Positions 10,125 through 19,100 of a stretch of 64,000 nt of DNA are shown here, in pieces. Each line of letters starts with the position of its first letter. Position 1 is the first letter of the stretch. Below the pieces are notes generated by a model. That model ran no database searches. It had not been told where the DNA came from and saw nothing but the letters and a program-made list of their open reading frames with translations. The stretch is taken from NCBI RefSeq assembly GCF_014837175.1, contig NZ_JACYFR010000005.1, forward strand, positions 248,001 through 312,000. The letters are read 5' to 3'. Made by a program: the position numbers and the translations under genes. This stretch comes from Cellulomonas sp. JH27-2. GTDB taxonomy: Bacteria > Actinomycetota > Actinomycetes > Actinomycetales > Cellulomonadaceae.

Positions 10125-11131
10125 GCGCGGACCTTCTTTCGCTTCTTGGCGCCGGCCGTCTCATCCGAAGAGATGCGGCGGGACAGCAGGTAGTTGATCA
10201 GCGAGATGACCAGGATCATCAGGAACAGGATCCAGGCGACGGCCGAGGCGCGCCCGAAGTTCCGGTTGGTCCAGCCGAGCTGGTAGATCAGGTTGGTCAC
10301 GGTGAGGTACTGCTGGTCGGCGCCACCGCGGCCGGCCTGGTCGAACATGCGCGGCTCGTCGAAGATCTGCAGGCCGCCGATGGTCGACGTCACGACGATG
10401 AAGATCATCGTCGGGCGCAGCATCGGGATGGTGATCGAGAAGAACTGGCGCACGCGCTTGGCACCGTCGATCAGCGCGGCCTCGTACAGGTCACGCGGGA
10501 TGGCCTGCATGGCGGCGAGGAAGATCAGCGTGTTGTAGCCGGTCCAGCGGAAGTTGACCATCGTGGCGATCGCGATGTGGCTGGGCAGCACGTGCGAGTG
10601 CCACAGGATCGGGTCGATGCCGACCTTGGCGAGGATCGCGTTGATCGTGCCGGACTGGTCGGCGAAGAGCTGGCCGAAGATGAGGCTGACGGCGACCGGG
10701 GCGACGACGTAGGGGACCAGGACGCCCATCCGCCAGAAGGTCTTGGCGCGCAGGTTCGCGTCGAGGATCGCGGCGAGCACCAGGGCGATGATCACCTGGG
10801 GCACGGAACTCAGCAGGAAGATGCTGAAGGTGTTGCGGACCGACTTCCAGAACATGTCCGAGTGCAGGACCCAGTCGAAGTTCTCGAAGCCGACGGAGTC
10901 GCCCTTGCCGGTCAGCAGGTCCCACTTGTGGAACGAGACGTAGCCCGTGTACAGCAGCGGAAACAGACCGACGACGATGAAGAGGATGAAGAAGGGCGAG
11001 ATGTAGAGGTACGGAGAAACCTTGACGTCCCAGCGCCCGAGCCTTTGGGAGAAGCCGACGCGACGCTGCTGCCGGACCCTCTCGTCGTCGGACGTGGGCC
11101 CCGCGAGCTGCGGGGTACCGGTGCTGGTCAT
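10121..11131 (-). CDS. Carbohydrate ABC transporter permease, MalF/CebF type
   Basis: First membrane subunit, 336 residues. Hydrophobic helices begin near residue 45 (SPYLYISPFFILFIVVGLF), and the EAA loop is DLYEAALIDGAKRVRQFFSITIP. GAAGGACATTC precedes the chosen ATG at 11131; an in-frame extension upstream has no ribosome site. It stands 90 bp behind the binding-protein gene, and a strong hairpin in that gap probably lowers its expression compared with the binding protein. The cytosolic C-terminus is rich in Lys/Arg. Confidence 0.92.
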   Translation of the reverse strand: MTSTGTPQLAGPTSDDERVRQQRRVGFSQRLGRWDVKVSPYLYISPFFILFIVVGLFPLLYTGYVSFHKWDLLTGKGDSVGFENFDWVLHSDMFWKSVRNTFSIFLLSSVPQVIIALVLAAILDANLRAKTFWRMGVLVPYVVAPVAVSLIFGQLFADQSGTINAILAKVGIDPILWHSHVLPSHIAIATMVNFRWTGYNTLIFLAAMQAIPRDLYEAALIDGAKRVRQFFSITIPMLRPTMIFIVVTSTIGGLQIFDEPRMFDQAGRGGADQQYLTVTNLIYQLGWTNRNFGRASAVAWILFLMILVISLINYLLSRRISSDETAGAKKRKKVRA

Positions 11132-11172
11132 GAATGTCCTTCGCGGATGGATCGGGCGGTGCGGGTGACGCA

Positions 11173-11209
11173 CACTCGGGGGTCGGGACGGTGTCCCGAC
11201 CCCCGAGTG
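11173..11209 (-). terminator. Very strong intra-operon hairpin
   Basis: CACTCGGGGGTCGGGAC (11173-11189) and GTCCCGACCCCCGAGTG (11193-11209) form a perfect 17-bp stem with a three-base loop, between the binding-protein stop and the first permease. It probably acts as a partial terminator or 3' stabiliser that makes the binding protein more abundant. Confidence 0.8.
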
Positions 11210-11221
11210 CTCAAGCTAGCG

Positions 11222-12544
11222 TCAGCTCAGGTCGTCGACGGCCTTCACGAACTTCTTCCACGACGAGGCGGAGTCATCGGTCTTGTTGACGTCGACTCGC
11301 GTGTAGGCGTCGCCCAGGGCGGCGTTGATCGGGAAGTAGTGCGTGCCGCGGTACGGCTGCTTCGAGACGGCGGCGAAGCGGTCCGAGAAGATCTTGCCGG
11401 ACGGGGCGCCACCGAAGTAGGCGTCCGTCTTGCCCGTGACCTGTGCGTCGGTCGTGGCGGCAGTCTGGCTCGGGAAGTTGCCGTACTTGACGAAGATCTT
11501 CGCGGCCTGGGCCGGGTCGGTCAGCCAGTCGGCCAGCGCCTTGGCGGCGTCGACGTTCTTGCCACCGGACGGGACCAGGAGGTACGAGCCACCCCAGTTG
11601 CTGGAGCCACCGGGCATGACGGGCGCGATGTCCCAGTTCTTCTGGTCAGGCGCGTTGCCGGCGATGATCTGCGTCATCCACGGCGGGCAGAGCATGGTCG
11701 CGAACTGGTCCTTCTTGAACGCGGCGCTCCAGTCAGGCGACCACTGGCCGAGGTGCGCGGACTGCGCCAGGACCTCGTCGCTGGTGAGCTTGTCGTAGAT
11801 GGGCTTGATGACCGAGTTGTCACCGGTCGCGGTGATCTCGTCGGTGCTGGGGTCCTCGAACGGGGCCTCCTGCTGGTTCACCATGCCCTGGGAGAGGGCA
11901 CCGATGGAGTCGAACCAGGCGGCGCCGGTCTTGGCGTCCATGAACTTCTTGCCCAGGTCGAAGTAGCTGTCCCACGAGTCGCCGATCGCCTTGGCGACCT
12001 CGTCGCGGTCGGTCGGCAGGCCGGCCTTCTCGAACAGGTCCTTGCGGTAGCAGATGGCCTCGGGGCCCGAGTCCGTGCCGTAGCCGATGAGCTTGCCGTC
12101 GGCCGTGGTGGCCATCTTGGTCTTCCACTCGGGCCAGCGGTCCTTGACCGAGTCCGAACCCAGGTCCGCGAAGAAGGCGTCGGAGGCGAGGAGCTCGGGC
12201 ATCCAGTCACCGTCGGCGGCGACGATGTCGTCGACGACCGTGTTGGAGGCGATCGAGTTGGTGACGGCGGCGCGAGCGTTGTCCGACGTGTCGGCCTTGT
12301 CGTCGACGATCGTCACGTTCGGGTGCAGCTGCATGTACTCCTTGTACAGGTCAGCGAAGCCGAACTCGTTGAAGGTCGCGACCTTCAGGGTGACGGGCTC
12401 GGTGTTGGCGGAGGCCGACTCCGAGGTGCCCTTCGAGGGCGTGGCGTCGCCGTCGCCGCTGTCCGACGAGCAGGCGGTTGCGAGCAGGGCGATGCTCGCG
12501 ACGCTGGCCGTGACGGCCAGGAACTTGCGGGTGGTCTTGCGCAC
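11222..12544 (-). CDS. Sugar ABC transporter substrate-binding lipoprotein
   Basis: Extracellular solute receptor of the importer, 440 residues. The N-terminus MRKTTRKFLAVTASV leads into a lipobox LLATAC followed by an acidic Ser-rich tether, so it is a lipid-anchored protein. The rest is a type 1 solute-binding fold with segments such as DWMPELLASDAFFADL, LIGYGTDSGPEAICYRKDLFEKAGLP and APVMPGGSSNWGGSYLLVP. The GTG start at 12544 has AAGGGAG five bases upstream. It is the first gene of the operon, under a promoter with three CebR-like boxes. The ligand is inferred to be a beta-glucan oligosaccharide from shared control with the GH81 enzyme. Confidence 0.93.
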   Translation of the reverse strand: MRKTTRKFLAVTASVASIALLATACSSDSGDGDATPSKGTSESASANTEPVTLKVATFNEFGFADLYKEYMQLHPNVTIVDDKADTSDNARAAVTNSIASNTVVDDIVAADGDWMPELLASDAFFADLGSDSVKDRWPEWKTKMATTADGKLIGYGTDSGPEAICYRKDLFEKAGLPTDRDEVAKAIGDSWDSYFDLGKKFMDAKTGAAWFDSIGALSQGMVNQQEAPFEDPSTDEITATGDNSVIKPIYDKLTSDEVLAQSAHLGQWSPDWSAAFKKDQFATMLCPPWMTQIIAGNAPDQKNWDIAPVMPGGSSNWGGSYLLVPSGGKNVDAAKALADWLTDPAQAAKIFVKYGNFPSQTAATTDAQVTGKTDAYFGGAPSGKIFSDRFAAVSKQPYRGTHYFPINAALGDAYTRVDVNKTDDSASSWKKFVKAVDDLS

Positions 12545-12646
12545 TATGACTCCCTTGTCGATCGGACGGCGGCTTCGCCGTACGGACTTCGCCCCCGGTG
12601 ACCGTCTGCCATGACGGGCCGTTGGCACGGGCCGGAGGACCCGGCG

Positions 12647-12660
12647 TGGGAGCGTTCCCC
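12647..12660. promoter_or_regulatory. CebR-like operator, proximal
   Basis: TGGGAGCGTTCCCC matches TGGGAGCGCTCCCA at 12 of 14 positions. It lies about 30-45 bp downstream of the predicted start of transcription of the binding-protein operon, where it could act as a roadblock or a looping site. Confidence 0.7.
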
Positions 12661-12670
12661 TCCGCAGTTG

Positions 12671-12684
12671 CGGGAGCGTTCCCA
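12671..12684. promoter_or_regulatory. CebR-like operator, middle
   Basis: CGGGAGCGTTCCCA matches the 14-bp consensus at 12 of 14 positions. It lies 24 bp from the proximal box and directly downstream of the predicted transcription start near 12691. Confidence 0.7.
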
Positions 12685-12697
12685 CGCGCTGGGAGGA

Positions 12698-12727
12698 ACT
12701 GTCGCCCCCCTGCGGTGGGGGTGTCAA
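12698..12727 (-). promoter_or_regulatory. Predicted promoter of the sugar ABC operon
   Basis: On the minus strand TTGACA (12727-12722) and GACAGT (12703-12698) stand 18 bp apart. Operator boxes flank this pair on both sides. The rest of the 277-bp gene-free stretch (12545-12821) is leader. Confidence 0.55.
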
Positions 12728-12751
12728 GGATGTCGAGCGCCGGTTACGGTG

Positions 12752-12765
12752 TGGTAGCGATCCCA
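12752..12765. promoter_or_regulatory. CebR-like operator, distal
   Basis: TGGTAGCGATCCCA matches the consensus at 12 of 14 positions. It sits just upstream of the -35 element, so a tetramer bound here and at the downstream boxes could loop the promoter. Confidence 0.6.
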
Positions 12766-12821
12766 CACCGACGTTTGCGCAGGTCAGGGGCTTGCCGGCG
12801 CTCGAGCGCGTTATCGAATTG

Positions 12822-13481
12822 TTACGGCGCGGTGACCGTGCCGTCTCCACCGGTTTTCGGTGGCTCGCCGGACCGACCGCCGGCGATCTGCCCGGTGTTG
12901 TCCTGATCATCGCCGGAGGCGGAGTCGACAGCCGTGCCCGCCGCGGGGACCGGGCCGTCGTCCGGCGCGAGCGTCCTCTCCGACCTCCCCCGCAGCCGGT
13001 CGGCCGCGACCCGACCGACGACCGTGGTCGCGTCGCGGATCGCACCCGCCGCGGCGCCCTCCACGGCCGCACCGAACAGCGGGACCGCCGCGCGCAGGTC
13101 GCCGTCGTACTCCACGCTCGTCGTACCCGGCGCGCTCTGCCACAGGCGGGTGCGGCCCGTAAATCGCACGGGTGCGCCGGCGATGTCGATGGCGACGGTC
13201 CCGGCACGCTCGTCGCCCGGCCCGGGGGTCTCCCACGCGTCCACCTGGCGCACGTCGATGCGGGTCCCGACGAACCCTCTCAGGTGGGCCGGGATCTGGC
13301 CAGCCGCCAGCGAGCGACGCGTCGTGACGGTGAAGGAGTCGTCGGGGTTTCCGGTGACGTCGACGTGACCGTCCACGCCTCCCGCCGCTTCGATCGTCTC
13401 GAGCATGAACGCGGGATCGGCGAGCAGGCGCGCCGCGGTGCGCGGGTCGGTCGCCAGGTCGAGGCGCAGGTGCAGGCGCAT
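12822..13481 (-). CDS. DUF2505/SRPBCC-like protein
   Basis: A 219-residue protein of the actinobacterial DUF2505 family, distantly related to START/SRPBCC folds. The visible family features are the opening MRLHLRLDLATDPRTAARLLADPAF and the central WETPGPGDERAGTVAIDIAGAPVRFTGRTRL. The last 45 residues are a low-complexity Gly/Asp/Pro tail. The ATG at 13481 follows CTGGGGACAC. An in-frame extension to 13559 is less likely. The function is unknown; ligand binding in a beta-barrel groove is possible. It ends with TAA just upstream of the sugar-operon promoter, with no clear terminator between. Confidence 0.8.
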   Translation of the reverse strand: MRLHLRLDLATDPRTAARLLADPAFMLETIEAAGGVDGHVDVTGNPDDSFTVTTRRSLAAGQIPAHLRGFVGTRIDVRQVDAWETPGPGDERAGTVAIDIAGAPVRFTGRTRLWQSAPGTTSVEYDGDLRAAVPLFGAAVEGAAAGAIRDATTVVGRVAADRLRGRSERTLAPDDGPVPAAGTAVDSASGDDQDNTGQIAGGRSGEPPKTGGDGTVTAP

Positions 13482-13582
13482 GTGTCCCCAGGGCAGCGGC
13501 GGGCGCGGCGAGATGCCACGTCGGGTCTTCGAGGCTAGCGGCACCCGCCAGCCGCGCATGCCGGAGGCCGTCGCGGACCGCC

Positions 13583-13588
13583 TACCCT
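13583..13588 (+). promoter_or_regulatory. -10 element, leaderless start
   Basis: TACCCT ends six bases before the GTG of the PdtaS-like kinase. No ribosome site is present, so transcription probably begins at the start codon. Confidence 0.65.
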
Positions 13589-13594
13589 GGGCTG

Positions 13595-15076
13595 GTGCCC
13601 ACCCTCAGCGACCTCGTCGCGCGTCACGCGACCACGCTCGAACCGGCCGACCTGGAGTGGCTGCACCTGCTGGTCGGCGACTGGCAGGTCGCGTCAGACC
13701 TCGCGTTCGCCGACCTGGTGCTGTGGCTGCCGACCGACGACGGCGACTTCGTGGCCGTCGCGCAGGCACGTCCCTCGACCGGCGCCACCGTGCACTACGA
13801 CGACATCGTCGGGTCGTACGCACCTGAGGGGCAGCGCCCGCAGCTCCAACGTGCGCTCGACGAGAGCGTCTCGCAGCGGTCGCGCGAGCCGCGCTGGTTC
13901 GGGGCCTACGCGGTGCGCGAGGAGGCGGTCCCCGTCGTGCGCAAGGGGCGTCCTATCGCCGTGGTCGCGCGCCAGACGAACCTCGGCGGAACTCGCACGC
14001 CCAGCCGGCTCGAGCTCAACTACGTGGAGTCGGCCGACGACATCTTCGCCATGATCGCGCGGGGCGAGTACCCCGCCCCCGACGCACCGACGGGCCCGCG
14101 GCGCGGCGCGCCCCGCGTGGGCGACGGCCTCGTGCGGCTCAACTCCGAGGGCGAGGTGCTCTACGCGAGCCCGAACGCCCTGTCCTGCTTCCACCGGCTC
14201 GGCGCCCTGGGCGACCTGGTGGGGCGTTCGCTCGTCGAGGTGACGGCCGACCTGATCGAGCAGCACGCGACGGTCGACGAGTCGATGCCCCTGGTCCTCA
14301 TGGGGCGTGCGCCGTGGCGGACGGACGTGGAGGCGCGCGGCGTAGCGCTGTCCCTGCGTGCCGTCCCGCTCATGGAGATGGGTCACCGCCTGGGTGCCGT
14401 GCTGCTGTGCCGCGACGTCTCCGAGCTGCGACGCCGGGAGCGCGAGCTCATCACCAAGGACGCGACGATCCGCGAGATCCACCACCGCGTGAAGAACAAC
14501 CTGCAGACCGTCGCCGCGCTGCTGCGCCTGCAGTCGCGCCGGATGGCGTCGCCCGAGGCGCGCGACGCGCTGGCCGAGGCGATGCGCCGCGTCGCGACGA
14601 TCGCCCTCGTCCACGACTCGTTGTCGCAGACCATCGACGAGTCGGTGCCGTTCGACGACCTCGTCGGGCGCAGCCTGCGGCTCGCGGCCGACGTCGCGTC
14701 CGCGACCACCCACGTGCGCACCACGGTGCACGGCACGTTCGGGTCGGTGCCGGCCGACGACGCCACGGCGCTCGCCCTGGTGCTGACCGAGCTCGTGACG
14801 AACGCGGTGGAGCACGGCCTGGACGGGCGTGAGTCGGGCACGGTCGACATCGTCGTGCAGCGCGACGGCGAGCACCTGCAGGTGGAGGTGGCCGACGACG
14901 GCGCGGGCCTGCCGGCCGACCGGGGCGCGGGAACGGGGCTCGGGACGCAGATCGTCTCGACCCTGGTGACCAACGAGCTGCACGGGAGCATCGAGTGGGG
15001 GCCGCGCGAGGGTGGTGGGACGTCCGTCCACCTCGTGGCCAACCTGCGGTCGGGGCGTGACGCACCCGGCTTGTGA
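13595..15076 (+). CDS. pdtaS: Sensor histidine kinase, PdtaS-like
   Basis: Cytosolic histidine kinase of 493 residues with no membrane segment, matching mycobacterial PdtaS in length and layout. It has an N-terminal GAF-like domain (about 10-150), a PAS domain (about 165-275), a HisKA_2 dimerisation box EIHHRVKNNLQTVAALLRLQSRR with the phospho-acceptor at His296 or its neighbour, and a HATPase domain with VLTELVTNAVEHG and VADDGAGLP. In mycobacteria the partner is PdtaR, an RNA-binding antiterminator (ANTAR) response regulator; none is encoded nearby. The GTG start appears leaderless. A 14-bp bidirectional terminator follows. It is convergent with whiB1. Confidence 0.9.
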   Translation: MPTLSDLVARHATTLEPADLEWLHLLVGDWQVASDLAFADLVLWLPTDDGDFVAVAQARPSTGATVHYDDIVGSYAPEGQRPQLQRALDESVSQRSREPRWFGAYAVREEAVPVVRKGRPIAVVARQTNLGGTRTPSRLELNYVESADDIFAMIARGEYPAPDAPTGPRRGAPRVGDGLVRLNSEGEVLYASPNALSCFHRLGALGDLVGRSLVEVTADLIEQHATVDESMPLVLMGRAPWRTDVEARGVALSLRAVPLMEMGHRLGAVLLCRDVSELRRRERELITKDATIREIHHRVKNNLQTVAALLRLQSRRMASPEARDALAEAMRRVATIALVHDSLSQTIDESVPFDDLVGRSLRLAADVASATTHVRTTVHGTFGSVPADDATALALVLTELVTNAVEHGLDGRESGTVDIVVQRDGEHLQVEVADDGAGLPADRGAGTGLGTQIVSTLVTNELHGSIEWGPREGGGTSVHLVANLRSGRDAPGL

Positions 15077-15116
15077 CGCCCGGCTCGAGACGCCCGGCCT
15101 GATGCGTCCGGGACGC

Positions 15117-15149
15117 GCGAAGGGCCGGTCACGAGGACCGGCCCTTCGC
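15117..15149. terminator. Bidirectional terminator between pdtaS and whiB1
   Basis: GCGAAGGGCCGGTC (15117-15130) and GACCGGCCCTTCGC (15136-15149) form a perfect 14-bp stem with a five-base loop between two convergent genes. Confidence 0.9.
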
Positions 15150-15198
15150 AGGCGTGCGAGCTGTGCGCGGCGGCGAGGCCGCGCGACCGCGGGAGGAG

Positions 15199-15447
15199 TC
15201 AGCCGGCGCGGCGCTGACGGGCCGTGCGGCGCTTGAGCGCGCGGCGCTCGTCCTCGGACAGGCCGCCCCAGACGCCCGCGTCCTGGCCGGTCTCGATGGC
15301 CCACTTGAGGCAGGTGTCGACGACGGGGCAGCGGCGGCAGACGGCCTTCGCCTCGTCGATCTGCTGCAGGGCCGGGCCCGTGTTCCCGATCGGGAAGAAC
15401 AGCTCGGGGTCCTCGTCGAGACACGCTGCGCGGTGGCGCCAATCCAT
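15199..15447 (-). CDS. whiB1: WhiB-family iron-sulfur regulator, WhiB1 type
   Basis: An 82-residue actinobacterial WhiB protein that carries a nitric-oxide-sensitive [4Fe-4S] cluster and binds sigma factor region 4. The opening MDWRHRAACLDEDPELFFP, the four cluster cysteines (C9, C37, C40, C46), the GVWGG turn and the basic SEDERRALKRR tail all match WhiB1 closely in spacing. AAGGAG precedes the ATG at 15447. The open frame upstream is only leader. WhiB1 is essential in mycobacteria, so this is probably a core regulator here. It has a long upstream region of about 260 bp, shared with a divergent gene. Confidence 0.95.
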   Translation of the reverse strand: MDWRHRAACLDEDPELFFPIGNTGPALQQIDEAKAVCRRCPVVDTCLKWAIETGQDAGVWGGLSEDERRALKRRTARQRRAG

Positions 15448-15710
15448 GTTTGCTCTCCTTGGGCGCACGACGGGGCGCCCGTGGTCAGGGCGCGCGCCAA
15501 GTCGTGGTAATAGGGGTGGGGGGACGTGCTTCATCTAGAGTCACATCCCAACGCGCGGCGCACAAGGGGTTACGAACAGGTTTCGACTTGATCACGGGTG
15601 AGGTATTGGTCACATCTGTGCGCCCCCTGAGCAACGCACCTGGTCAAACGTCCAGATCGAGCCCGCCGTGCGCGCACGGGTGCGGTGCCCGGGCGGCCTA
15701 GGCTCGACCC
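15448..15710. other. 263-bp divergent regulatory region
   Basis: Gene-free stretch between whiB1 and the small membrane protein. It is visibly richer in A/T than its surroundings around 15510-15630, as expected for promoters. The exact whiB1 promoter could not be fixed. No open frame worth calling was seen. Confidence 0.5.
15699..15704 (+). promoter_or_regulatory. -10 element, leaderless start
   Basis: TAGGCT ends six bases before the GTG at 15711, with no ribosome site. Confidence 0.65.
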
Positions 15711-16130
15711 GTGGAACCCCGTCGCCCCGCCGTGCTGCTCGTCGTCTGCGCCCTCGTGCTTGGCGAGGCCGTCGCCGTCGCGGCGCTGGGCGTCGCGTGG
15801 CTCGTCGACCTCGCGCGAGGTGGTACGGAGATCCCCGGTGCCGTCGTCTTCCTGGTCGTGTGCTGCGCGGGACTGGCGTGGCTGCTGGTCTCGGCTGTCC
15901 GGGCGGTGCTGCGTGGCAGGCGGTGGGGGCGGTCGCTGCTGCTCACCGTGCAGATCTTCCTGGTCCTCATGGCGCTCGGCTGGATGAGCGTCGGTGGGAC
16001 GCCGTGGTCCGTCGGGGCGATCGTCTGGGGCGTCGCCACGGGTGTCGGCCTGCTCACGCCGCCCGTCGTCGCTTTCACCGGCGGGCCGTCCGACGGGGGC
16101 GCGGCCGACGCAGCCGGATCCTCGCGCTGA
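15711..16130 (+). CDS. Small four-helix membrane protein, unknown function
   Basis: A 139-residue hydrophobic protein with four predicted membrane helices: about 8-32, 42-64, 75-93 and 98-118. Short basic loops (RAVLRGRRWGR) lie between helices 2 and 3. The tail is short and polar. No family was recognised. The GTG start is leaderless, with TAGGCT six bases upstream. The stop lies only 6 bp from the stop of the convergent EssC-like gene, with no hairpin between them, so the two transcripts probably overlap. Confidence 0.7.
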   Translation: MEPRRPAVLLVVCALVLGEAVAVAALGVAWLVDLARGGTEIPGAVVFLVVCCAGLAWLLVSAVRAVLRGRRWGRSLLLTVQIFLVLMALGWMSVGGTPWSVGAIVWGVATGVGLLTPPVVAFTGGPSDGGAADAAGSSR

Positions 16131-16136
16131 CGGCCC

Positions 16137-19100
16137 TCACCGCGTGGCGTCGGGCGCCTCGCGAGACGGTGCCGGCGAGTCGTAGACCTGCACCGGCAGG
16201 CACCGGCGACCCACGACGAGGACGCCACGACCGGGTGTCCGCCCAGGGTCGGTGAGCCATGGCGCCTCGGGGCCGATCAGCTGGCCGCAGGTCGGGTCGC
16301 CCGGGTCGAGGACCAGCATCGACCGCCGGCGCAGCAGCCAGGGCAGCAGCCCGCGGAACGCCGTCGTCGCCGCCGTCGCCCCGGCCGCAGCGAGCAGCGT
16401 CGCCCGGCCGCTGGTGGCGGCGTCCAGCAGACGTTCCGCGAGGTCGGGGTCGCGCCGCTCGAGGTCGTCGAGGTCGTCGACGACGACGACCGGGGCGACG
16501 CCTCCCGCTCCCGGAGCCGCCGGTGGCCACGTCTCGAGCCCGACGAACGCGCCGGGCGCGTCGACAGGCGGACCGACGGCTGGATCGAAGGCTGGATCGA
16601 CCGGCGCACCGACCGGCGCATCGACCGGCGCATCGACCGGCGCATCGACCGGCGATGGGCCGTACTCGTCCACCGACGCAGGCCCCGACGCACCCGCGAC
16701 GAGCACGCGGCGGCCAGCCGCGGCGGCGGCGTGCGCGAGCGAGAGCAGGGCCGTCGTCCGGCCCGAACCGGCCGGCCCACACACCAGCAGGCCGTCGTCC
16801 AGGTCGACGCACACCTCGGACGCGTCGTCGCCGCCCGCACCCACCGGCAACCGGCGGTCGGCGCGGGGGAGGTGGTCCGGGCGCTCGACCCGCGACGGCA
16901 GCGGACGCAGGCGGGGCGGTCGTCGCGACGTGGGAGGGGGCACAGGGGCGTCGGCTGGCGGCCCGGCGGCCAGGTCGGGGCGCGGGTCGGAGGGCTGGTC
17001 GGAGGGCAGCGCGACGTGGCACAGCGTGGCGGTGGCGCTGCGCAGGTGGACCGCGCGGCCGGGAGTGGTCCGCGGCAGGCTCAGCTCGCGGGGCACGCCG
17101 AGAAGCAGGTCGGTGGTCGCGTCGGGAACCGGGAGGACCAGGCGCTCGGTGAATGCGGCGACGTGGGCCGCCGCATGCCGCACGTCGCACGTCGCCGCGA
17201 GGGCGACCGGAGGCGTGCCCCCGCGCCACAGGTCGCTCAGGCGTCGTGTGCCCGCACCGCGCGCGATGTCCGCGAGCACGTCGAGCACCACGTCGAGCCC
17301 GTCGACGAGCAGGACCGGCCGAGCGCCGGACGTCGGCCCGGACGCCAGGATCTCGAGCAGCCGGGCGACGACCCGCGGCTGGTCGGGCGCCACGAACGTC
17401 CCGAGCGTCGGGCTCGTGGCAAGCGCCAGCCGCCGGCGGGCCTCGTCGGGCAGGCCGATGGCGTGGACCTCCCGGCCGGCCTCGAGCGCAGCAAGGCCGA
17501 GGGTCACGAGCGTGGTCGACCGCCCCGAGCGGCGCTCGCCGACGATCAGCAGGTGGCCGTCGTCAGGGACCCACCGTCGAACGCTGCGCCGCTGCCGGTC
17601 CGGTTCGTCGCCGAGTGCGAACGCGAGCCCACCGTCCGCCACGGTTGCCTCGGTGGTGAGCTCGTGCGCGCCGACTGCGCCCGGCAGCGCCGGGAGCCAC
17701 GGGATCGACGGGGTCGGCTCGGGCAGCGTGGCCGCGGCGGACACCGCTGCACGGACCCACGCGGTGACGTCCTCCAACTGCCCGGGCGACCGGGGTGGCG
17801 TCGCCCGCCAGCGGACCGGGGACGGGTCGGCGGCAGCGCTCGTCGGACCGCTCGTCGGACCGGCTGGTGCGCCCGGCCCCGCGCCGGCGGCGGGTCGCAC
17901 GGGCGGTTGTCGGGCCGCGGCGCCGGCGCGCGCGATCTGCACGTGGACCAGCGGGCCGGAGCCCCGGCGGACGACGGCGCGGCCGGGTCTGTCGGCGGGC
18001 AGGTGCGCGGCGTCCGGCGCGTCGACGAGGTCGGCGGAATCGGCCTCGTCGCGCACCCGCAGTGCGATGCGCACCCCGACGTTGGCGCGCAGCTCTGCGC
18101 CGACGGCCCCGGCGGGCCGCTGCGTCGCGAGGACCAGGTGGATGCCGAGCGCGCGCCCCTGCGCCGCGAGCCGGGCGAGCGCCGGGCCGGCATCCGGGAC
18201 GTCGTCGACCAGGGCGCGCAGCTCGTCGACGACGACGAGCAGGCGCGGCGGCGTTCCCGGTGCGTCGGGGTCGAGCTCCGCCAGGTCGCGGACACGCGCG
18301 CGGACCAGGAGTCGCTCGCGCCGTTGCAGCTCGGCCCGCAGCGCGACGAGCAGGCGACGGGCGGCGGCAGCGTCGAGGTCCGTGACGTGGTCGACGACGT
18401 GAGGGAGGCCGGACACCGGCCCGAGGCCGGTGCCCCCCTTGAAGTCGATGAGCAGCACGGCGAGCCGATGCGGTGGTTGGCGCAACGCCTGAGCCAGGAC
18501 GAGGGTGACGAGCAGCTCCGACTTGCCGGCCCCCGTCGTTCCGCCGACCAGGACGTGGGGGCCGTCGCGCAGGTCGAGGTCCACGACCTCGCCCGCCCCA
18601 CGCCCCAGCGGGGCCCGGGGCGACCGCCCGGGGCCGGCCCAGGCGGCCAGCAGAGAGGCGGGATCCGCGCGGGGAACATCCAACGTGCCGAGGTCCACGG
18701 CGTCCGGCACGGCGTTCGTGCGTTGCGCGGCGCGCAGGCACGCGGCCCGGTGTGCCTGCCGTGCGGCGACGTCGACGGCCAGCGCGGGTGCGTCGGCGTC
18801 GACGACGGCCCAGGCGGGGCACCAGGCCGGGACGGCGTCGAGGGAGTCGACGAGCAGCAGGAGCCGGTGACGGCTCGATGCCGAACGACGCCATGCGGCG
18901 ACGGGCGCGAGATCGGTCGGACCGTCCACGACGAGGAGGGTGGGTGAGTCGTCGGGGCGCAGATCCGCGCTCTCCGTACCGCACCAGGACCAGTCGGACG
19001 CGTGGGCGCCGAGGGCGATCACGTCGACGCGGCCGTGCGACCCGACGGTCCCGACCACGACAGAACGGGCATGGGGGACGGTGAGCTCCCGGGGACCGAC

